From Neoroseomonas terrae (lineage in GTDB: Bacteria; Pseudomonadota; Alphaproteobacteria; Acetobacterales; Acetobacteraceae), in NCBI RefSeq assembly GCF_018129025.1, contig NZ_JAAEDI010000021.1, positions 46,478-110,477 of the forward strand: a stretch of 64,000 nucleotides of DNA, written 5' to 3'. The position numbers and the translations under genes are program-made. Under the pieces are notes generated by a model, which saw only the letters and a list, made by a program, of their open reading frames with translations, had not been told where the DNA came from and did no database searches. This document shows positions 7,754-14,608 of the stretch, piece after piece (the stretch's first letter is position 1; each line of letters starts with the position of its first letter).

Positions 7754-9244
7754 TCAATAGACGTCGCGCCGGTACCTGCCCTCCGCGGCCAGCGCTTCCA
7801 TCCCATCCTCGCCCAACGCCTCGACCAGCACGTCATGCACCGCCGGCGCCATGCCTTCGAGGCTTCCGCAGACGAGGATGACCGCGCCGGCATCGACCCA
7901 GCGACGCAATTCTTCGCCGGCGTCGCGCAACGCGTCCTGCACGTAACGTCGCGGCGCCTCGCGGGAGAAGGCGAGGTCGAGCCGCGCCAGGCCGCCATCG
8001 GCCAGCCAGCCCTCGATCTCCTCGCCGCAGAGGAAGTCGCGTGCGCGGCTGCGCTCGCCGAACAGCAGCCAGTTGCGGCAGCGTCCGGCGCGCAGCCGCG
8101 CATGCATGTGCGCGCGCAGGCCCGCGATGCCGGTGCCGTTGCCGATCAGGATCAGGGGCACGTCCTGCGGCGGTGCGCGGAAGGCTTGGTTCGGCCGGAG
8201 CCGCAGCGTGGCCTCGCCACCCAGCGGCATGTGCACGGTCAGCCAGCCGGACCCGATACCCAACGCGCCATCCGCATCGCGGACCTGCCGCACCACCAGT
8301 TCGACCCGCCCATCCTCGGGGATCGAGGCGATGGAGTATTCGCGCCGCGGCAGGGGTGGCAGCCGGTCGAGCCATGCCTCCGGGCCGAGACCTGCCAACA
8401 GCAACGGATCCGCCGGCAATTGCCGCGTGGCGAGCGTCGCCGCGAGCGACGGGTCGGCGCCGGCCGTCGAAAGGAACGCCCCGACCGCCTCCGGCGCGTT
8501 GCGTGGCTCGAGCACGGCGATGTCGCCGGCCTGCCAACCGGTCTCGCCGGATACGCTTTCGAAGGCCAGCCGGAAGGCCGGGCCGCCGATGCCGTCCGGA
8601 TTGAGCAGGCGGCGTTCCACCAGCCGCCAGGAGGAGAAGGTCTCCGGAACGGCCATACTGCCCGCCTCGGACAGCGCCCCGGCAAGGCCCTCGACTGCCG
8701 CCTGCCAGCGCTGCAGCGCGTCCACCGCGCCGTTGTCGACCTCTATCCGGTCGAACAGCGGCCGCGCGCCCTGCGCCTGCAGCCATGTGTCCAGGCGCCG
8801 TCCGAAGTCGCAATACTGGGCATAGCTGCTGTCCCCGAGCGCGAGCAGTCCGAAGTCCAGGCCCCGCAACCGCGCCTCGCTGCCCATCACCCGCCGCACG
8901 AAGCGCGCCGCGCTGTCAGGCGCGTCGCCCTCGCCGGTAGTGCTCACCAGGAATAGCGCACGACCCGCCAAAGCCAGCGCGGCGCCATCAAGCTGCGCGA
9001 CGTCGCTGACCTGCACCGGCACCGACCCCGCCTGGAGCACCGCCGCCGTGCGCTGCGCCAGCTCCTCGGCGAATCCCGTCTGGCTGGAATAGGCGACCAG
9101 CATCGGCGGCACGCCCGGCGCGCCGGCGACCGGCACGGCATGACGGTGCCGCCGCGCCGCACGCCAGAAGATCAGGCCGCAGAAGACGGCATAGGCGGCC
9201 AGCACGGCCGAAGCGGCGAGGAGCCGCTCGCTTTCCGGCGACAT
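7754..9244 (-). CDS. membrane-anchored diflavin reductase (sulfite reductase alpha-like)
   Basis: 496 residues built like CysJ/cytochrome P450 reductase. It has an N-terminal membrane helix (about 8-28), then a flavodoxin FMN domain (VAYSSQTGFAEELAQ, STTGEGDAPD, LGDSSYAQYCDFGRRLD). An FAD domain (RREYSIASIP) and an NADPH domain (LIGNGTGIAGLRAHMHARL, LLFGERSRARDF, VCGSLEGM) follow, and the protein closes with RYRRDVY, the family's typical end. It should take electrons from NADPH in the cytoplasm. It is last in the PepSY-DUF2271-DUF4198-ApbE operon, so a role in feeding electrons to an extracytoplasmic flavoprotein is more likely than sulfite reduction; no cysI lies nearby. Confidence 0.88.
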   Translation of the reverse strand: MSPESERLLAASAVLAAYAVFCGLIFWRAARRHRHAVPVAGAPGVPPMLVAYSSQTGFAEELAQRTAAVLQAGSVPVQVSDVAQLDGAALALAGRALFLVSTTGEGDAPDSAARFVRRVMGSEARLRGLDFGLLALGDSSYAQYCDFGRRLDTWLQAQGARPLFDRIEVDNGAVDALQRWQAAVEGLAGALSEAGSMAVPETFSSWRLVERRLLNPDGIGGPAFRLAFESVSGETGWQAGDIAVLEPRNAPEAVGAFLSTAGADPSLAATLATRQLPADPLLLAGLGPEAWLDRLPPLPRREYSIASIPEDGRVELVVRQVRDADGALGIGSGWLTVHMPLGGEATLRLRPNQAFRAPPQDVPLILIGNGTGIAGLRAHMHARLRAGRCRNWLLFGERSRARDFLCGEEIEGWLADGGLARLDLAFSREAPRRYVQDALRDAGEELRRWVDAGAVILVCGSLEGMAPAVHDVLVEALGEDGMEALAAEGRYRRDVY

Positions 9245-9259
9245 CGTCGGTGTCCGTGG

Positions 9260-10249
9260 TCAGTCGAGCATCGCGGCAAGCGCGGGCGACAGGTGTTCGA
9301 TGAAACGCCCCGCGGCATCCCGGGCGACGATCAGGGCGGCGATGCCATGCCGCGCGGCATGATCGAGGCCCGCCGGCAGGCCGAGCACGGCGAGCGCCGT
9401 CGCCAACGCGTCGGCCTGCATGCAGCGCCGATGCAGCACAGTCACGGCGGCGATGTCCGGCGGCGTCGGCCGTCCGCTGCGCGGGTGGATCGTATGGCCG
9501 TAGATCGTGCCGCCATGTTCGAAGCGGCGGCGATAGTCGCCCGAGGTCGCGACGCCGAGATCGTGCAACGCCACCACATAGCCGGGTGATCCCTGCTGCC
9601 CCGGCCGCTCCAGCGCCACCCACCAGGGCGAGCCGTCCGGCTTCACGCCGCGACCGCCCAGCTCGCCGCCGATCTCCACAAGGTAGGAGGCCACGCCGAC
9701 CGCCTCGAGCCCCTCGGCGACCAGATCCACCGCATAACCCTTCGCGATCCCGCTGAGATCGAGCGCGACCCTGCCGGGCTGAACCAGCCGCCCGGCAGCG
9801 TCGAAGCGGAGCCGCTGCCAGCCGACGCGGCCGAGCGCGGCGGCGATCTCGTCATCGGGCGGCGGGCCGTCATGGACCGTCGGCACGGCGCCGAAACCCC
9901 AGAGGTCCACCAGCGGCCCCATCGTCGGATCGAAGGCGCCGCCGGTCGCCGCCGCCGTCGCCAGCGCGCAACCGATGACGCTGCGGAAGCCTGCCGGCAG
10001 CATCTGGGCGCCTCCGGCCGGCAGCCGGTTGAAGCGGCAAAGATCAGAGCCGGCGCGCCAACTGCTCATCTCGGCGTTGACGCGTTCGAGCCGCCGCTCA
10101 ATCGCAGGGCGCAGGCTGGCGACATCGTCGTCCATGACGCAACGCACCGACCAGGTCGTGCCCATCGTCTCGCCGTGCAGTGCCTGCACCGGCAGGTCGC
10201 GCGGCGGAGCCGGCGGGGCGAAGGCCGTCGGGATCAGAAGCTGATGCAC
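9260..10249 (-). CDS. apbE: FAD:protein FMN transferase ApbE
   Basis: 329 residues of the ApbE family, which splits FAD and attaches FMN covalently to Ser/Thr in D-x-x-(S/T)-G-A-(S/T) motifs of exported proteins. Visible signatures: GETMGTTWSV, ERVNAEMSSWRAGSDLCRFN, GAFDPTMGPLVDLWGFG, VALDLSGIAKGYAVD, YLVEIGGELGGRG, GVATSGDYRR and the Mg-site region MQADALATALAVLG. The GTG start at 10249 leaves a short hydrophobic leader but no clear lipobox, so export is uncertain. Its likely substrate is the DUF2271 protein two genes beyond the DUF4198 pair, which carries the modification motif. Confidence 0.93.
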   Translation of the reverse strand: MHQLLIPTAFAPPAPPRDLPVQALHGETMGTTWSVRCVMDDDVASLRPAIERRLERVNAEMSSWRAGSDLCRFNRLPAGGAQMLPAGFRSVIGCALATAAATGGAFDPTMGPLVDLWGFGAVPTVHDGPPPDDEIAAALGRVGWQRLRFDAAGRLVQPGRVALDLSGIAKGYAVDLVAEGLEAVGVASYLVEIGGELGGRGVKPDGSPWWVALERPGQQGSPGYVVALHDLGVATSGDYRRRFEHGGTIYGHTIHPRSGRPTPPDIAAVTVLHRRCMQADALATALAVLGLPAGLDHAARHGIAALIVARDAAGRFIEHLSPALAAMLD

Positions 10250-10291
10250 GATGACCGTGTCAGCATCCGGACGGCCACGCCCCGCCGTGCA

Positions 10292-11098
10292 TCACGGCAG
10301 CACCTCGAGCGTCGCGACGTAGCTGGCGTTGCGCTGCACGTTCGGGATGCCCGAGTTGCTGTCGCGCACCGAGGCGTTCACCCAGAACATGCCCGGCCCC
10401 GGCCAGGTGATGGCGAAGCTGCCGTCTTCGGCGGTGCGGATCTTCATCTCGCCGAGCTGATCGCGATAGCGGTTGCCGCCGGGGATGACGGTGACCTCGA
10501 GGTTCCCGGCCGGCTTGCCGTCCAGCATCATGCGGAAGCGCGCCGGTTCGCCCGCCACCAGGTCGTTGGGGTGGGTGATCGGCACCATCTCCAGCCCCTC
10601 GTTCAGCGGCTGCAACGCACGGTCGGTCGGCGCGCCTCGGGTGACGAAGAACTCGACGCGACGCTGGCCGTAGGTGACGCGCAGCCCCTCGGCATTCGCC
10701 GGCACCTCACGCGCGAAGGCTTCGCGCGTGCCGCGCCAGCGCCGCGGCTGGCCGTTCTCGCGCCAGGAGGCATTCAGTCCCTCGCCGGCGACCGCGATGC
10801 GATAGGTGCCGGGCTGCGTCAGACGCACGTCGAAGGTGCTGCGATAACGGCCGCGGGCCTGGTTCGCCGCCTCGCCGGCCGAACCGTCCGGCGTGACGAC
10901 CGTCAGGCCTTCGAGCGGCATCGGGAAATGCTCGAAGTAGAACAGGTCGTTCGAGATCGCGGCATCGACCGTGATCCACGGGTCCTCGCCCGAGAGCACG
11001 GTGGCCGAGGGCATCATCCAGGCGCGGTGGGCAACCGCCGTGACGGGCACGGCCAGCATGGTCGCGAGCGCGACGCGCTGCAGAAGGCGGAGGTTCAT
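10292..11098 (-). CDS. DUF4198 periplasmic protein, copy 1
   Basis: 268 residues with a signal peptide (LLQRVALATMLAVPVTAVAH) and a beta-rich DUF4198 body (HRAWMMPSATVLSGEDPWIT, PGTYRIAVAGEG, FFVTRGAPTD, LEMVPITHPNDLVAGEPARF, WPGPGMFWVNASV). DUF4198 proteins resemble periplasmic metal-uptake accessory domains. The start at 11098 is preferred because AAGGAGAT sits just upstream; a frame extension of five codons is that ribosome site itself. It is nearly identical in layout to the next gene upstream, showing a tandem duplication inside the operon. Confidence 0.88.
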   Translation of the reverse strand: MNLRLLQRVALATMLAVPVTAVAHRAWMMPSATVLSGEDPWITVDAAISNDLFYFEHFPMPLEGLTVVTPDGSAGEAANQARGRYRSTFDVRLTQPGTYRIAVAGEGLNASWRENGQPRRWRGTREAFAREVPANAEGLRVTYGQRRVEFFVTRGAPTDRALQPLNEGLEMVPITHPNDLVAGEPARFRMMLDGKPAGNLEVTVIPGGNRYRDQLGEMKIRTAEDGSFAITWPGPGMFWVNASVRDSNSGIPNVQRNASYVATLEVLP

Positions 11099-11140
11099 GC
11101 GGATCTCCTTCATGTCACGGCGTTGATGGGGCGGATGGGG

Positions 11141-11947
11141 TCACGGGAGCACTTCGAGCGTCGCGACATAGCTTGCGCTGCGTTGGACGTTCGGGATGCC
11201 GGAGTTGGCGTCGCGGACCGAGGCGCTGAGCCAGAACATGCCCGGCCCCGGCCAGTTCACGGCGAAGGTGCCGTCCTCGGCGGTACGGATCTTCATCTCG
11301 CCGCGCTGGTCGCGATAGCGGTTGCCACCGGGAATGACGGTGACGTCGAGGTTCGCCGCGGGGCGGCCGTCCAGCACCATGCGGAAGCGCGCGGGCTCGC
11401 CCGCCACCAGGTCGTTGGGGTGGGTGATCGGCACCATCTCCAGCCCCTCGTTCTGCGGCTGCAGGGCACGGTCGGTCGGCGCGCCGCGGGTGACGAAGAA
11501 CTCGACGCGCGGCTGGGTGTAGAAGACGCGCAGCCCTTCGGCATTGGCCGGCACATCGCGCGCGAAGGCCTCGCGCGTGCCGCGGAAGCGGCGCGGCTGG
11601 CCATCCTGCGTCCAGCGGGCGGTGAGCCCGTCGCCGGTGACGCCGATGCGGTAGGTGCCAGGCTGCGTCAGCCGCACGTCGAAGGTGCTGCGATAGCGCC
11701 CGCGCGCCTGGTTCGCCGCCTCGCCCGCCGTCCCGTCCGGCATCGTCACCGTCAGGCCGTCGAGCGCCATGGCGTTGTGGTCGAAGTAGAACAGCTCGTT
11801 CGACCGCGCGGCATCGACCGTGACCCACGGGTCCTCACCCGACAGCACGGTGGCCGAGGGCAACAGCCACGACCGATGGGCATGCGCCGCCACCGGCGCG
11901 ACCAGCATGGCCGCGAGGGCGACGCGCTGGAGAAGTCGGAGCTTCAT
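11141..11947 (-). CDS. DUF4198 periplasmic protein, copy 2
   Basis: 268 residues, exactly the length of its downstream twin and matching it over most positions (e.g. shared GEAANQARGRYRSTFDVRLT and VAGEPARFRM). It has a signal peptide ending VAAHAH and the same mature start HRSWLLPSATVLSGEDPW. Differences cluster in the first third (YFDHNAMALDGL versus YFEHFPMPLEGL). It sits between DUF2271 and copy 1 with a 42-bp gap to the latter. Likely a secreted partner of the iron/flavin system; the molecular role of the family is not established. Confidence 0.88.
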   Translation of the reverse strand: MKLRLLQRVALAAMLVAPVAAHAHRSWLLPSATVLSGEDPWVTVDAARSNELFYFDHNAMALDGLTVTMPDGTAGEAANQARGRYRSTFDVRLTQPGTYRIGVTGDGLTARWTQDGQPRRFRGTREAFARDVPANAEGLRVFYTQPRVEFFVTRGAPTDRALQPQNEGLEMVPITHPNDLVAGEPARFRMVLDGRPAANLDVTVIPGGNRYRDQRGEMKIRTAEDGTFAVNWPGPGMFWLSASVRDANSGIPNVQRSASYVATLEVLP

Positions 11948-11964
11948 GACGATCCCCCTCCCGA

Positions 11965-12486
11965 TCAGGGCGTGACTTGCACGGTGAAGGCGCCGAGCTC
12001 GTGGCTGCCCTGGGCGGAGCCGTTCTGCGGCGCGCTCGGCGGCCATTGGAACGGCACGCGCAGCAATTCGCGGCCCCCCACTTCGCGCGCGGCCTCGACG
12101 ACGAGGTTGTATTGGCCCGGTTCCAGCGACGACAGCGGGCCGCGGGCGTCGAAGCGCACCGTATGGCGGCCGGGTGCACGCGTCGCGCCGGTGACGCCGT
12201 CGATCGGCATCTGCAAGGTGCGACCGGTGCGGCGCCACCACTGGCGCATGTCCTTCAGCCACTTCTCGCCTTCGCGGTTGCGCATGCCGACGTCGTACCA
12301 GACGGACAGGTTAGCCGCGGCCGACTGGTCGGGGCGCTCGACCCAGATGGCGACGTAGGGGCGATGATACTCCGCGACCGAAAGCTGCGGGATCTCGACC
12401 GTCACCGTGATCTCGGGGGCAGCCCAGGCCGCCGACAGCGGGGCCGCCGCGAAACCGAGCAGGGCCAGGGGGGAGGCGATGCGCAT
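11965..12486 (-). CDS. DUF2271 protein with covalent-FMN motif
   Basis: 173 residues, with a signal peptide (about 1-22, LLGFAAAPLSAAWA) and a beta-sandwich DUF2271 body (YVAIWVERPDQSAAANLSVW, KWLKDMRQWWRR). Residues 96-102 read DGVTGAT, an exact fit to the ApbE flavinylation motif D-x-x-(S/T)-G-A-(S/T); by analogy with Na-translocating NADH dehydrogenase subunits the FMN acceptor would be the last Thr, T102. With apbE in the same operon this is probably a periplasmic FMN-carrying electron carrier. GAGG precedes ATG 12486. It is second in the operon after the PepSY gene. Confidence 0.88.
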   Translation of the reverse strand: MRIASPLALLGFAAAPLSAAWAAPEITVTVEIPQLSVAEYHRPYVAIWVERPDQSAAANLSVWYDVGMRNREGEKWLKDMRQWWRRTGRTLQMPIDGVTGATRAPGRHTVRFDARGPLSSLEPGQYNLVVEAAREVGGRELLRVPFQWPPSAPQNGSAQGSHELGAFTVQVTP

Positions 12487-12498
12487 GAAGGTCCTCGG

Positions 12499-13272
12499 TC
12501 AGTGGATGAACAGGATGGCGAGCAGCAGCGGCGCCACCAGGCCGAGGCCCACCAGTGGCCAGGTGGCCGGCCGCGTGCGGGCATGCAGTTGCAGCAGCAC
12601 GAGCCCGGTGATGCAGAAGACGAGGCAGGCGACGGCGAAGACGTCGATGAACCAGCTCCAGGCCTCGCCGGTGTTGCGGCCCTTGTGCAGGTCGTTGAGG
12701 TAGGAGACCCAGCCGCGCGTCGTCACCTCATGGGTGGCGAGGCCGCCGTCGCGCTCGATGGTCAGCCAGGCATCGCCGCCGGGCCGCGGAAGCGGCAGGT
12801 AGATCTCGTCGGGCGACCACTCGGCGGCGCGCTCCCCGGCCGTGACGCCGAATGCGGTGCCGATCCAGATGCGAAGCGCGGGGGGGAGGGGACGCTTCTC
12901 TTCGGCGGTGATCTCCGGCAGGTCGGCAAGCAGCGCCGGCGGTACCGTCGCGGTGCGGGTGGTGACCCGGGGCGAGCCCTCGATGTCGGCCGCGTGGTTC
13001 AGCGTGATGCCGGTCGCGGCGAACAGGATCATGCCGATCAGGCTGACGGCGGCGCTGATCCAGTGCCAGCGATGCAGGTGCTTCAGCCAGAAGCCGCGGC
13101 TGCTGCTGGCCCCGGCGAGCCGGCGCGGGGGAGGGGCCTGTTCCGCGGCCTGCGGCGCCGATCCATCCGGCGTGAAGGCAAGCCGCGTCACGGCTGTCCG
13201 GCCCGCGCGCAACGGCGACCTGCCCGCGTCACGCGGGCGCCGGGAAGGGTTCGCAGGGACACGGGCCGCCAC
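12499..13272 (-). CDS. PepSY-associated transmembrane protein
   Basis: 257 residues. A basic N-terminus is followed by WLKHLHRWHWISAAVSLIGM (first membrane span, His-rich, typical of PepSY_TM proteins). A periplasmic domain of about 110 residues comes next, then the motif YLNDLHKGRNTGEAWSWFID and two more spans near the C-terminus. Members of this family are thought to move electrons through the membrane, the conserved His residues (HLHRWH, LHKG) suggesting haem. It is the first gene of the operon, just downstream of a Fur-box-like site. The GTG at 13272 and a later GTG at 13191 are both possible starts; neither has a strong ribosome site. Confidence 0.82.
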   Translation of the reverse strand: MAARVPANPSRRPRDAGRSPLRAGRTAVTRLAFTPDGSAPQAAEQAPPPRRLAGASSSRGFWLKHLHRWHWISAAVSLIGMILFAATGITLNHAADIEGSPRVTTRTATVPPALLADLPEITAEEKRPLPPALRIWIGTAFGVTAGERAAEWSPDEIYLPLPRPGGDAWLTIERDGGLATHEVTTRGWVSYLNDLHKGRNTGEAWSWFIDVFAVACLVFCITGLVLLQLHARTRPATWPLVGLGLVAPLLLAILFIH

Positions 13273-13299
13273 ATTCCATTGCCGAGGAGATGGACGCTC

Positions 13300-13325
13300 T
13301 TACGCGCAATTGCGAGTCAGTTGCA
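13300..13325 (-). promoter_or_regulatory. Fur-box-like operator of the PepSY operon
   Basis: On the minus strand this reads CTTGCAACTGACTCGCAATTGC, an imperfect inverted repeat of the GCAA..TTGC type. The 14-bp core TGACTCGCAATTGC (13319-13306) is identical to one in front of the siderophore receptor gene and oriented the same way relative to its gene. It resembles Fur sites of the TTGCGANTCANTATC type. It overlaps the stop codon of the hydroxy-acid oxidase gene. Confidence 0.6.
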
Positions 13326-14426
13326 AGAAGGCCCGCGATGAATCACGTTGCTCCCGATATCCGCCAGCCGCGCGCAACCAGTCAGTGCCATGGCCATCTC
13401 GAACTCGGCCCGCAGCATGTGCAGCGCATGCGCAACCCCGGCCGGGCCGGCGACTGCCAGCGCGAAGACATAGGGCCGCCCGACCAGCACCGCCGTCGCC
13501 CCGAGCGCCAGCGCCTTCAGCACATCCGTGCCGCGGCGGATGCCGCCATCGACCAGCACCGGCACGCGCCCGGCGACGGCACGGGCGATGCCGGGCAGCA
13601 CCTCGATCGTCGCCGGCAGCGTATCCAGCACGCGCCCGCCATGATTCGACACGATGATGCCGTCGGCCCCTTCCCGGACGGCCCGCTCGGCGTCCTCCGG
13701 CGTCATGATGCCCTTCAGCAGCAACGGCAGCCGCGTGACGGCGCGCAGGCGGGCGATATCCTCCCAGCGCGGGGCACCGGCGAGGAAGCCGTCGAACAGC
13801 AGGCTCGATCCCAGCGGCGCATGGGCGACCGGGCCAGGCTTCAGCCCGCGCAGATGCACCGCCTCGCCCAGGCTGCCGGGTGTGAAGCCGGCGCGCTGTT
13901 CGTCGTTGCGGACGCCACTGACCGGGGCATCGACGGTCACGACGATCGCCCGGGCGCCGGCCCGTTCGGCGCGGGCGGCCAGCGCGTGGGTGAAGGCGCG
14001 GTCATGCTGGATATACAGCTGGAACCACAGCGGCCCGGCCGTCGCCGCCGCGATGTCCTCGATCGCGGTATCCGATTCGGTGCTGACGACCAGCCCCGAC
14101 CCGGCGGCCGCGGCGCCGATGGCCGTCGCGATTTCCCCATCCGCGCAGGCCAGCCGGTGATGCGCGACCGGTGCGAGCAGGACGGGAAAGGCGAGGGTGG
14201 TCCCGAGCAGATCCAGTCGCGTGCCCGCATCGCCACCGAACGCCGCGAGAACGCGGCCGTTCAGCGAAATGGCGTCATAGGCGCTGCGGTTCCGCCGCAG
14301 CGTCAGCCCGTCCGCCGCTGCGCCGGCGATATAGGCCCAGGCCGCCCGCGAGAGCAGCGCGCGCGCGTGGTCCTCATAGTCCGGGAGGCAGGTGACACCG
14401 GGGGGGATGGCGTAGGCGCTCGACAT
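13317..14426 (-). CDS. FMN-dependent alpha-hydroxy-acid oxidase/dehydrogenase
   Basis: 369 residues of the lactate/glycolate oxidase family, a TIM barrel binding FMN that oxidises 2-hydroxy acids to 2-oxo acids. Seen: the entry YEDHARALLSRAAWAYIAGAA, the FMN strand FPVLLAPVAHHRLACADGE, the Lys of LPLLLKGIMTPEDAERA, the catalytic His of GIIVSNHGGRVLDT, and DGGIRRGTDVLKALALGA near the C-terminus. ATG 14426 follows AGGAA at good spacing; the longer open frame has no such site. Substrate (lactate, glycolate, mandelate) cannot be read from sequence. It lies between the two Fur-box-like sites and may be read through into the PepSY operon. Confidence 0.9.
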   Translation of the reverse strand: MSSAYAIPPGVTCLPDYEDHARALLSRAAWAYIAGAAADGLTLRRNRSAYDAISLNGRVLAAFGGDAGTRLDLLGTTLAFPVLLAPVAHHRLACADGEIATAIGAAAAGSGLVVSTESDTAIEDIAAATAGPLWFQLYIQHDRAFTHALAARAERAGARAIVVTVDAPVSGVRNDEQRAGFTPGSLGEAVHLRGLKPGPVAHAPLGSSLLFDGFLAGAPRWEDIARLRAVTRLPLLLKGIMTPEDAERAVREGADGIIVSNHGGRVLDTLPATIEVLPGIARAVAGRVPVLVDGGIRRGTDVLKALALGATAVLVGRPYVFALAVAGPAGVAHALHMLRAEFEMAMALTGCARLADIGSNVIHRGPSCN

Positions 14427-14535
14427 GATCGGTTCCTGGCGCCGCCGGATCGGGCGCGGCTTCGGATGGTGTTGCCGAAATGCCATCCGTTGCAAAGTTA
14501 GGTAACGAAGGCAGACATACCGTAATTCTATGGAT

Positions 14536-14561
14536 TGATAGTGACTCGCAATTGCATATCC
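14536..14561 (+). promoter_or_regulatory. Fur-box-like operator of the receptor gene
   Basis: Reads TTGATAGTGACTCGCAATTGC with core TGACTCGCAATTGC at 14542-14555, the same 14 bp as in front of the PepSY operon. The reverse complement GCAATTGCGAGTCACTATCA matches the common Fur-box style of siderophore receptor promoters. It lies about 50 bp before the receptor start. Confidence 0.65.
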
Positions 14562-14608
14562 TGGCGCCGCATTGGCATCGCAGCGGCGTGAGCCGCGCCA
14601 GGAGATTA

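Noticed and set aside
7754..9244. Assimilatory sulfite reductase flavoprotein (cysJ)
   Set aside because: No cysI or cysH nearby, an N-terminal membrane anchor is present, and the operon context is flavin/iron.
9872..12358. 828-codon plus-strand frame opposite ApbE, DUF4198 and DUF2271
   Set aside because: It is antisense to four recognised genes; the repeated text in its translation only reflects the DUF4198 duplication.
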